From contig MFFV01000027.1 of NCBI GenBank assembly GCA_001777995.1, positions 1-15,363 on the forward strand: a stretch of 15,363 nucleotides of DNA, in the 5' to 3' direction. Position numbers and translations under genes: made by a program. Positions within the stretch are counted from its first letter, which is position 1. The number at the start of each line of letters is the position of its first letter. Origin of the DNA: Candidatus Falkowbacteria bacterium RIFCSPLOWO2_02_FULL_45_15. Lineage in GTDB: Bacteria; Patescibacteriota; Patescibacteriia; Patescibacteriales; XYC2-FULL-47-12. The notes beneath the pieces were generated by a model. It saw only the letters and a list, made by a program, of their open reading frames with translations. It was not told where the DNA came from and searched no databases. Shown here piece after piece: positions 1 through 6,338 of this stretch.

Positions 1-96
1 GGTGTTTGGATTTATTTTTTTGTAATGAGATGCGAGGTTGAAATAAAAAGAGCTAACTTATTTTTTATCATACTACGAAATTAATTTTTGGTACAT
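1..96. other. AT-rich intergenic stretch, no gene seen
   Basis: I see no convincing coding region here on either strand, and no tRNA-like or repeated structure. The stretch is rich in A and T runs. It may contain the 3' flank or promoter region of a gene lying outside the window, but nothing in the bases decides this. Confidence 0.5.
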
Positions 97-120
97 CCCC
101 ATGCCCTTACGGACGTGGGG
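97..120. other. Hairpin upstream of the sugar transferase promoter
   Basis: CCCCATG and CGTGGGG form a 7-bp stem with one G-T wobble around a 10-base loop. No T tract follows on either strand, so it is not a standard intrinsic terminator. It lies upstream of the predicted -35 box, so it should not be in the leader of the following mRNA. It could be the end structure of an upstream transcript or a protein-binding site; the function is unknown. Confidence 0.4.
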
Positions 121-129
121 AACGGCTAC

Positions 130-158
130 TTGCCTAAACTATAAAAATTTACTATAAT
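130..158 (+). promoter_or_regulatory. Sigma-70-type promoter for the sugar transferase gene
   Basis: TTGCCT (130-135, four of six consensus bases) is separated by exactly 17 bases from a perfect TATAAT (153-158). Transcription should begin near 164-166, leaving a leader of only about 14 bases before the ATG at 179. That leader has no Shine-Dalgarno sequence. This supports the ATG at 179 as the true start and suggests initiation without an SD. Confidence 0.7.
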
Positions 159-178
159 CTAAGCTATCAATCAACTTT

Positions 179-1552
179 ATGAGCTACCAATCGCTTTACA
201 TTAAAAAATACATTCTTCTGCTGGGCGATGTCATCACTTTATACTTATCGCTATATTTAACCCTGCTTGGCCGCTACGGTTATCTGGACATGGGGCGGTC
301 CTGGTCGCAGCATTTATGGCCGTTTACCGCGCTCTTTTTATTGTGGCTGATTATTTGGTACATCAGCAATCTTTACGACCTAACCTTGGCGGTAAATAAT
401 TTTAAGTTCTACTCCCGCACCACGAAAGCGTTGTTTTTCAGCTTTCTTTTGGGAGCCGCCTTTTTTTACTTAATGCCGCAGTTGGGAATCGCCCCCAAGC
501 GCAATTTATTGATTGATATCGTCATTACGGCCGTCTTATTTTTAAGCTGGCGGCAATTGTATAATCTAATATTAAAATCTTATTTACCGAAAAATAACAT
601 CGCCATCATCGGGCTTAACCGGCAGGTAAAAGAGCTGATTAAATATTTCAACGACCACCCGCACTTGGGTTTTAACATCGCTTTTATCTTCTACGATGAA
701 GACATTTACGAAGAGGGTCTTTATAACGTCCCGCTTTTAAAAAATACGGCGCAAATAAAAGAGCGGCTGATTAAGGAAGGGGCGAGCACGGTGGTTTTGG
801 TGGATGACATGAGGAAAGCGGACGCGTTGCGCTCCCACCTCTTTAATTGCCTGCATTTAGGAATTGACTTCATCAACCTCCCCCATTTTTACGAAAAAAT
901 CAGCGGCAAGGTGCCGCTGGAATCTTTAAGCCAAACCTGGTTTTTAGAAAATTTGCACGAAGGCGGGAAGCTTTGGTTTGACAAATTAAAAAGGTTAATT
1001 GACGTTATTTTGGCTGCGTTAGTATTTATTATTAGTTTGCCTTTTTGGCTGCCGGTGGCGCTCGTGATTAGCTGGGAAAGCTACGGTCCGATATTTTATC
1101 GGCAACAGCGAGTCGGCAAAAATAATAAATTAATTTACCTAAAAAAATTCCGCACCATGGCGGAGGAAGGCAACACCCGCCGGCCGACCGTTCCTAACGA
1201 CCCGCGCATTACCAGTTTTGGCAAACTGTTGCGTAAAACGCGCTTAGACGAACTGCCGCAGGTATTAAACATCATCAAAGGCGAGATGTCCATTATCGGC
1301 CCGCGCCCGGAGCGGCCGGAAATCGCGCAGCAGCTGCAGCGCGAAATTCCTTTTTACAATGAACGCACCCTGTTACTGCCGGGCGTTACCGGCTGGGACC
1401 AAGTCTGCGGCGAGTACCATTCTCCGAGTAAAGAAGATACTTTAAAGAAATTGCAATATGACCTCTACTATATAAAAAACAGGTCGCTTTTTTTGGACCT
1501 GTTGATTCTTCTCAAAACCATCCGCACCGTGCTGGTAAGAAAAGGAGTGTAA
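179..1552 (+). CDS. Polyprenyl-phosphate sugar-1-phosphate transferase (WbaP/WcaJ-type)
   Basis: This enzyme family transfers a sugar-1-phosphate from a nucleotide sugar to undecaprenyl phosphate on the inner face of the membrane, the priming step of lipid-linked glycan assembly. The protein has 457 residues, the usual length for the long form. Hydrophobic segments lie near residues 10-30, 48-64, 84-100 and 109-130. A Rossmann-like domain follows (about 138-250; IAIIG at 141-145), then one more membrane segment (274-298). The C-terminal catalytic domain has KFRTM (323-327), the acidic pair in LDELPQ (D357, E358), GPRPE (374-378) and PGVTGW (401-406), all expected for the family. The gene has its own promoter and converges on the fusion gene with a 38-base gap. 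The sugar cannot be told from sequence. The family call is very secure; the link to the minus-strand glycan genes is inferred from proximity. Confidence 0.93.
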   Translation: MSYQSLYIKKYILLLGDVITLYLSLYLTLLGRYGYLDMGRSWSQHLWPFTALFLLWLIIWYISNLYDLTLAVNNFKFYSRTTKALFFSFLLGAAFFYLMPQLGIAPKRNLLIDIVITAVLFLSWRQLYNLILKSYLPKNNIAIIGLNRQVKELIKYFNDHPHLGFNIAFIFYDEDIYEEGLYNVPLLKNTAQIKERLIKEGASTVVLVDDMRKADALRSHLFNCLHLGIDFINLPHFYEKISGKVPLESLSQTWFLENLHEGGKLWFDKLKRLIDVILAALVFIISLPFWLPVALVISWESYGPIFYRQQRVGKNNKLIYLKKFRTMAEEGNTRRPTVPNDPRITSFGKLLRKTRLDELPQVLNIIKGEMSIIGPRPERPEIAQQLQREIPFYNERTLLLPGVTGWDQVCGEYHSPSKEDTLKKLQYDLYYIKNRSLFLDLLILLKTIRTVLVRKGV

Positions 1553-1590
1553 ATAATTATTTCAGATTTAAAATCATTCTAAAGCCAATA

Positions 1591-4413
1591 CTACTCGGCT
1601 ACTAACCAGCCGTGATTATTTAAATACTCAATCACCTGCTCAACACACTGATCAACTGTTTTCTGATCAGTTTTTAATTCAAGGTCGGCATCGTCAGGTA
1701 TTTCGTACGGATTAGCGGCGCTGACGCCAATAAGATTATTGATTTCTCCGGCCGAAGCTTGCTTATACAAACCTTTAGTATCTCGGGCAACGCATGTTTC
1801 TAAAGAAGCGTTACTAAATACTTCAATAAAATTATTGCCGACAGTCTCTCTAGCCATAACCCTGTCTTCTTGGTAAGGCGAAATTATCGGCACTAATACA
1901 AAATCAAAGACAGCGGCCTTTTCTTTCGCTAACTCCGCCACCAAACGATTGTTCTGCTTGATGTCATCGCGGGAAAACCCTAAATGCCGGTGTAAATTAG
2001 CGCGCACATCATCGCCGTCAATTATGGCAACGGTTTTATTGGCTGACGCTAATTGCCGTTTCAAAGCTAAAGCAACGGTAGTTTTGCCGGAACCACTTAA
2101 GCCAGTGAACCAAATCACTGCGCCCTGCTTATCTTTTTTATCTTCTTTATCTCCCACAAAAACTTCCTCGCCCCGCTCAATTGCTTCAATAATAATATTA
2201 GATATCTCCGGACGCATAAACCAAGCCGGGGGCGTCTGTTTTTGCTTTAACATATTTCTTGCTTCCGTGCCGCTGATGTCTAGTTTTTCTTCCGCTTGAT
2301 GTTCGGTGTCATCAAGTTCATGAATATGTTTTTGATATTTGCGGGAATAAAAAATCTTGCCAAATTTTATCGGCTTAATCTCTAAATCGGGAAATTTCTC
2401 AAAAATTTCGTGCGCCGCCCAAGGGCCGTAAAAATCTCCCACTCCGGTATGGTCCCGCCCGACGATAAAGTGGCTGCAGCCAAAGTTCTGCCGGCAAATG
2501 GCGGTAAAAATCGCTTCCCGCGGGCCGGCATAACGGGAAAAGGTGGCAAAAGTCGCAAATACTACCCTATGTTTAGGATAAAAACTGTCAATCATTTTTT
2601 CATAACTTTTTATAATATAGGGCGTGTGGAAATCCCCCGCCTTTTTTTGACCAATTACGGGGTGCACAAACAAACCATCGCTACCCCCTTGTTCCAACGC
2701 TTTCAGCTGGATAAATTCGTGGCTGCGATGAATGACGTTTCTGGTATGAAAGCCCACTACTTTATTCCAGCCCCGCTCCGCAAATAACTTTCTTACCTGC
2801 CGAGGAGTTAATTCGTATTCTTTATAGGGGGAGCTTCTCCTCTTTATTAAATTTATTCTTCCTCCCAGCAACACTTCCTGCCAAGAATTAACCCAACGAA
2901 CCCCGGGGTGTTTAAGGTCGTTAGTGCCGTACATATTTTGGTTAAATTCGGTTTTGTCTATCTGATACTTATCTTCTACTAAAAGCGTAGCCATTATTTC
3001 CCCTTGTTCGTTTATCAGCGCCGCTTCTTCCCCCAGTTTGATTCTATCGGCCTGTTCCGGGCTGACGTCTAATACTACTGGTACAGTCCAAACAATGCCG
3101 CTCGTAAGGCACATCTTATCTAACACGCTCTGCAAATCATCTCTCTTCATAAACCCTTCCAGCGGGCTAAAGGCGCCGATAGCGATTTGCTCGGCATCCA
3201 TCTGTAAATTTTGATTAAGCGCGATCTTTTCCAAAGAATTCAAATAGGTAGCGTTAGGAACTTCTTTGGCCATGCCGTCAACTAATTTTCCGCCGTGCGG
3301 CGCAATTAAAGAAGACACTAAACTTGCGGCTGACAAATAATTCATCCGCTCTAATTTCTGCGCCACTTTTTCCCGCGCCTGATTTATTTCTCCAAAATTA
3401 TCAATTACTGCCGCCTCTTTGATTAAATTATTCAGCATATTGATGCTTTCCAGCGGGTATTGGCCGATGGCTGTTTCCGCTGACAGGGTCAACCCAGCCG
3501 CCCCGTCTAAAATTGTGTTCACCACATCGTTGACTTCCGCTCGGTTAGGCCGTGGCTTAGTAACCATTGTTTCCAGCAAATTAGTGGCGACGAATACTTC
3601 TTTGCCTAAATTACGGGCGCGGTTAATGATTGTTTTTTGCGCTAACGGTATTTTTTCTATCGGTATTTCTTTGCTTAAATCGCCGCGGTCTAACAATAAA
3701 TAATCTGATTTTAAAATAATCTCGTCAAGATTGTGAAGAGCGTCAACGCATTCTATTTTGGAAATTATTTTCATGTTTCCTTGGGTGATTGCTTTGATGT
3801 AATCAACCGCCTCGCCCGAGCGCACGAAAGAAACAGCCAGATATCCAATCCCTGCCTGCAATCCCAAGTCAATAGACTTCAAGTCTTTGGCTGACAGCGG
3901 GGCGATGTTTAATTTTTTCCTGGAGCCGGAATCAATCACGACCGCTTTGTTCTGGCCTAACGCGCCGCTAGTAACGGAGCGGGCGGTAATATAGCCTTGG
4001 GCGATAGTTGAGGCGTCGCAGACTCGTAAAACAAGGGCGTTAAAATCAATATGAATCAAATCGCCCTTTTCTAACTGTTCAATAACGCCAGCGGGCCTTA
4101 AACAAATTTCCCGCGAACTGCCAATTATTGGGCGAGCGTAGATTTTGACCGCCGCGTTTTCATCAATACTGACGGCGGCGGAACTTAATTCTCCGGTTCT
4201 CACTTGCGACCCTTCGGTGTCAATAATAAAAGGAATGCCTATTTTTTTAGCTAGCGCGATAAAGTAGCGCAAATCATCCAAACTGGAATGCGACATATTA
4301 ATGCGCGCAAAATCCACTCCCCTCTCTTTAATTTTGCGCAAATATTCTTCGGTATGGGTGGCAGGACCTAGCGTTACGATTATTTTAATTTTGTTCCGTA
4401 CAGCGCTTGACAT
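1591..4413 (-). CDS. pyk-sat-cysC: Pyruvate kinase-like / ATP sulfurylase / APS kinase fusion (PAPS synthase)
   Basis: One uninterrupted 940-residue frame holds three enzymes. Residues 1-345 are a pyruvate kinase barrel with inserted B domain: ARINMSH (36-42), DTEGSQVRTG (65-74), SKIE (K219, E221), RGD (243-245), AT at 276-277 and SAETA (311-315). The usual C-terminal pyruvate kinase domain is absent. Residues about 365-755 are ATP sulfurylase (sulfate + ATP to APS + PPi): APHGGKLVD, AIGAFSPLEGFM (411-422), HTRN (556-559), HRSH (562-565), GRDHTGVGD (652-660), ISGTE. Residues about 763-940 are APS kinase (APS + ATP to PAPS + ADP): P-loop GLSGSGKTT (771-779), DGDDVR (799-804), ISPYQ, RDTKGLY. 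Sulfurylase followed by kinase is a known fusion order; the pyruvate kinase front end is the oddity. It may regenerate ATP from the released ADP using phosphoenolpyruvate (inference). No SD precedes the ATG. The nearby sulfotransferase would use the product. Confidence 0.93.
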   Translation of the reverse strand: MSSAVRNKIKIIVTLGPATHTEEYLRKIKERGVDFARINMSHSSLDDLRYFIALAKKIGIPFIIDTEGSQVRTGELSSAAVSIDENAAVKIYARPIIGSSREICLRPAGVIEQLEKGDLIHIDFNALVLRVCDASTIAQGYITARSVTSGALGQNKAVVIDSGSRKKLNIAPLSAKDLKSIDLGLQAGIGYLAVSFVRSGEAVDYIKAITQGNMKIISKIECVDALHNLDEIILKSDYLLLDRGDLSKEIPIEKIPLAQKTIINRARNLGKEVFVATNLLETMVTKPRPNRAEVNDVVNTILDGAAGLTLSAETAIGQYPLESINMLNNLIKEAAVIDNFGEINQAREKVAQKLERMNYLSAASLVSSLIAPHGGKLVDGMAKEVPNATYLNSLEKIALNQNLQMDAEQIAIGAFSPLEGFMKRDDLQSVLDKMCLTSGIVWTVPVVLDVSPEQADRIKLGEEAALINEQGEIMATLLVEDKYQIDKTEFNQNMYGTNDLKHPGVRWVNSWQEVLLGGRINLIKRRSSPYKEYELTPRQVRKLFAERGWNKVVGFHTRNVIHRSHEFIQLKALEQGGSDGLFVHPVIGQKKAGDFHTPYIIKSYEKMIDSFYPKHRVVFATFATFSRYAGPREAIFTAICRQNFGCSHFIVGRDHTGVGDFYGPWAAHEIFEKFPDLEIKPIKFGKIFYSRKYQKHIHELDDTEHQAEEKLDISGTEARNMLKQKQTPPAWFMRPEISNIIIEAIERGEEVFVGDKEDKKDKQGAVIWFTGLSGSGKTTVALALKRQLASANKTVAIIDGDDVRANLHRHLGFSRDDIKQNNRLVAELAKEKAAVFDFVLVPIISPYQEDRVMARETVGNNFIEVFSNASLETCVARDTKGLYKQASAGEINNLIGVSAANPYEIPDDADLELKTDQKTVDQCVEQVIEYLNNHGWLVAE

Positions 4414-4420
4414 AATTTAA

Positions 4421-4426
4421 ATTGTA
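4421..4426 (-). promoter_or_regulatory. Possible -10 box for the fusion gene, near-leaderless
   Basis: On the minus strand TACAAT (five of six consensus bases) lies 7 bases before the ATG at 4413, so a transcript from it would start almost at the start codon. No good -35 box sits at 16-18 bases; the best TTG-containing match is only 14 bases away. The call is tentative and rests mainly on the -10 box and on the absence of an SD. Confidence 0.35.
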
Positions 4427-4446
4427 TGATTTACTTTAGCTAACAA

Positions 4447-4464
4447 AATTGTTCTGTAACAATT
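4447..4464. promoter_or_regulatory. Perfect palindrome in the divergent promoter region (operator-like)
   Basis: AATTGTT and AACAATT form perfect 7-base arms around CTGT. The site is in the 86-base gap between the divergent fusion gene and DHH gene, beside TAAAAT (4468-4473), a possible -10 box for the + strand. Position and symmetry fit a dimeric repressor site that could control both genes, but there is no second copy in the window and no regulator gene nearby. Confidence 0.35.
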
Positions 4465-4484
4465 GAATAAAATCCGATTGAACT

Positions 4485-4489
4485 GGAGG
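4485..4489 (+). promoter_or_regulatory. Strong Shine-Dalgarno site of the DHH gene
   Basis: GGAGG stands 10 bases before the ATG at 4500 and fixes that start. It stands out because most genes in this window have no recognisable SD, which hints that this gene has a different history or higher translation. Confidence 0.7.
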
Positions 4490-4499
4490 TACTGAAAAG

Positions 4500-5504
4500 A
4501 TGAAAATATTCTCTGACGCAGTTGACATTGATGGCCTGGCAAGTTGCTCTCTGTTACTCTTAAAGCATCAAGAGCAATGCCCTACGTTTCAGCTTTTGAA
4601 TAAGGGAGAAAGGCATATATGCTATGGCGATGATAATTCGGTATCATTCGCTAATGATGACATTATTGTCGCTGACTTGTCAATGCTTCCCGACCCCTTT
4701 GAAAATCCTGTGGTTGGTGAATTATTTGCTACGACAATCCAAGTAGCAAAGTCTTTCACCATTTTTGATCATCATGCCACAACCAAAAAATATGAGGAGC
4801 AAATCAAAGGGCTTGGGATAAAGCTCTTTTGGGGTGCAAAACTCTGTACCGCGAAGTTAATTTGTAATGAATTGTTTCCTAACGATCCTTACGCGCGATG
4901 GCTGTCCACTATAGCCCAAGGCAATGATTTTCCACAGGATCTAAGCGCCACCCCTGACATTCTGAAGTTAGGGAATGATTTGCAAAAAATTATCACTCTC
5001 TATAACTCAAACAATGGAGATGGGGATGGTTTCTGTCCCCTGCGTGATCTTGTGCTCACGCTAAGAGAGAGTGGTTGGTGCCCTAACTGGTACAAGGGCG
5101 ATTATACCCTAAACCAAGGCATGGCTCACGATTTGCACTGCTATGAAAACTTGGTTTCCGCAGAAAAATACAAAGCGGTTGCTAACCAAGAATTGTTTCA
5201 AATCGGTCAATTTACATTCGTGATTGCCAACGCTCACCCGCTACTCATGGATAAACAAGTTGTTCGGGCACTGCGCGATCGGTATATTGAAAATATTATT
5301 ATTGACGCATACATCTTAATCTCTTCGGAAGAGGTTAAAATTTGCATCACTCAAAACAGCGCCTTTGATGGAAAAAATTTTTCCAAAGGACGGTTTCCTG
5401 CATTTAGGGGTGGTGGTCGCTTGGATGATGTCTGCGGCATTACCCTCAAAACACTAATTACTAAAGATACTCTCATAAAGTATCTCACTGAATTTATTGG
5501 CTAA
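4500..5504 (+). CDS. DHH-family phosphoesterase, divergent (candidate PAP or oligonucleotide hydrolase)
   Basis: The 334-residue protein follows the DHH/DHHA1 plan: DIDG (9-12) as motif I, an Asp in IVADLS (D59) as motif II, FDHH (89-92) as the name-giving motif III, GND (141-143) as a possible motif IV, and RGGGR (303-307) at the place of the DHHA1 GGGH motif. No signal peptide or membrane segment is seen, so it should be cytosolic. Family members hydrolyse phosphodiesters or phosphomonoesters in short RNA, cyclic dinucleotides or 3'-phosphoadenosine 5'-phosphate (PAP). Two features are unusual: the His expected two residues before D9 is A7, and GGGH is GGGR, so metal binding or substrate may differ. 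It lies between the PAPS synthase and sulfotransferase genes on the opposite strand, with its own SD and terminator. PAP removal is an attractive role but is inference. Family confidence is good; substrate confidence is low. Confidence 0.75.
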   Translation: MKIFSDAVDIDGLASCSLLLLKHQEQCPTFQLLNKGERHICYGDDNSVSFANDDIIVADLSMLPDPFENPVVGELFATTIQVAKSFTIFDHHATTKKYEEQIKGLGIKLFWGAKLCTAKLICNELFPNDPYARWLSTIAQGNDFPQDLSATPDILKLGNDLQKIITLYNSNNGDGDGFCPLRDLVLTLRESGWCPNWYKGDYTLNQGMAHDLHCYENLVSAEKYKAVANQELFQIGQFTFVIANAHPLLMDKQVVRALRDRYIENIIIDAYILISSEEVKICITQNSAFDGKNFSKGRFPAFRGGGRLDDVCGITLKTLITKDTLIKYLTEFIG

Positions 5505-5542
5505 AAAGACCTTTCAAAATTTTTGCTATCGCATTTTACTCC

Positions 5543-5571
5543 AAAGTCCCATTATTTCTTGGGACTTTTTT
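5543..5571 (+). terminator. Intrinsic terminator of the DHH gene
   Basis: AAAGTCCCA (5543-5551) and TGGGACTTT (5560-5568) form a perfect 9-bp stem around an 8-base loop, and the T run continues to 5571. It starts 38 bases after the DHH stop codon. On the minus strand the same stem ends in only three Ts, so it may act weakly on transcripts running off the end of the glycan operon. Confidence 0.85.
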
Positions 5572-5597
5572 CTTGTCTGAATTGAGCTGTTTTAACT

Positions 5598-6245
5598 TTA
5601 ACTAAAAAATAATCTTTCGGCTTTTGCTAATTCTTCCCCGCTAAATTCTTTTTTATACTCCCCATAAACTCCCTTGCGCATATAAAAATACTTTTTTAAT
5701 TCCAGTCTAAACAAAAATTTGCGTTTTTTTACCTTAAAGGACTGGTTATGCACGGCTTTGGCAATCCGGTCGCGATCCGGCTCAATCCCCAAATGCCTGA
5801 TCATTTTTTCCAGTTCTGCCACCGGCCGGTCAATCAAATCCTCGTACCGCACGATGTGAAAGCCGGCGGCGCGAAAATCTTGATAATACTTTTTATACGG
5901 CGTCCAATAGGTGGGCTTTAAAAATCCGCCCTTGCCTTCCGCCAGACAGTCCAGCATTTCATTAATTGACGGCTTGACGGTATAAAGATGATGGCCGGAC
6001 ACGGCTATGTCTCTGGGGTCCCTTTGAATAACAACTGTCTTTTTAGGGTCGTGCTCCGGAGCCGGCGAATGGCTTTTCCATATTTCATGCTCGGATTTAC
6101 GATTCAAACCCTCAATGGCCGTTTCGTTTGCCCGGCTCATTTTTTCGGCTTTGTACCCCTTAATGGGGCAGTCAATCGCTTCTCCCAGCAGTCGGGCAAG
6201 CCAGGTACTTCCGCTCTTGACATAGCCAGCAACGGTAATTATCAT
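5598..6245 (-). CDS. PAPS-dependent sulfotransferase
   Basis: The 215-residue cytosolic protein has the three PAPS-contacting elements of the sulfotransferase fold: a 5'-phosphosulfate loop VKSGSTWL (9-16), a 3'-phosphate motif IQRDPRDIAVS (R75, S83) and RKGVYG (190-195), which matches the C-terminal RKGxxG element. KSH (57-59) supplies a His at the position where many relatives have the catalytic base. It would move sulfate from PAPS to a hydroxyl or amino group and release PAP. It is short for the family (often 250-300 residues), but all motifs are present and the ATG immediately precedes the first strand, so I see no truncation. It is the last gene of the minus-strand glycan run and the PAPS synthase gene is about 1.2 kb away, so a glycan acceptor is likely, though not proven. 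No SD is seen. Confidence 0.9.
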   Translation of the reverse strand: MIITVAGYVKSGSTWLARLLGEAIDCPIKGYKAEKMSRANETAIEGLNRKSEHEIWKSHSPAPEHDPKKTVVIQRDPRDIAVSGHHLYTVKPSINEMLDCLAEGKGGFLKPTYWTPYKKYYQDFRAAGFHIVRYEDLIDRPVAELEKMIRHLGIEPDRDRIAKAVHNQSFKVKKRKFLFRLELKKYFYMRKGVYGEYKKEFSGEELAKAERLFFS

Positions 6246-6254
6246 ATTTTTAAA

Positions 6255-6300
6255 TTTACCCCGTTAAATATCCCGAGAACTCAGGATTTCACGGGGTTTA
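6255..6300. repeat. Long imperfect inverted repeat between flippase and sulfotransferase genes
   Basis: ACCCCGT (6258-6264) pairs with ACGGGGT (6291-6297). Inside, TAAAT and ATTTC segments and a CC(C)GAG / CTC(A)GG core continue the symmetry with a bulge and a mismatch, giving a long hairpin of about 40 bases. It sits 12 bases upstream of the sulfotransferase ATG in an otherwise gene-free 93-base gap. It lacks a T tract on the minus strand, so it is not a normal terminator. It could be a REP- or MITE-like dispersed element or an mRNA structure that tunes expression of the last gene. Confidence 0.55.
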
Positions 6301-6338
6301 CTTAATTAAGTTATTTTTTATATCCATTTTTAAAAAAT

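Noticed and set aside
97..140. JUMPstart/ops-like or riboswitch element before the sugar transferase
   Set aside because: The bases do not match the ops core GGCGGTAGC, and the hairpin is upstream of the predicted transcription start, so it would not be in the leader RNA.
1553..1590. Terminator between the convergent sugar transferase and fusion genes
   Set aside because: Only a tiny GATTT-A-AAATC symmetry is present, too short to form a stem with a loop, and no T tract follows.
1949..2299. Open frame on the + strand inside the fusion gene (also 2410-2787 and 3419-3703)
   Set aside because: They lie antisense to well-supported ATP sulfurylase, APS kinase and pyruvate kinase domains, show no recognisable domain, and are shadows of the coding frame.
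5988..6305. 105-codon + strand frame over the sulfotransferase start
   Set aside because: It is antisense to clear sulfotransferase motifs and runs across the inverted repeat; no protein features support it.
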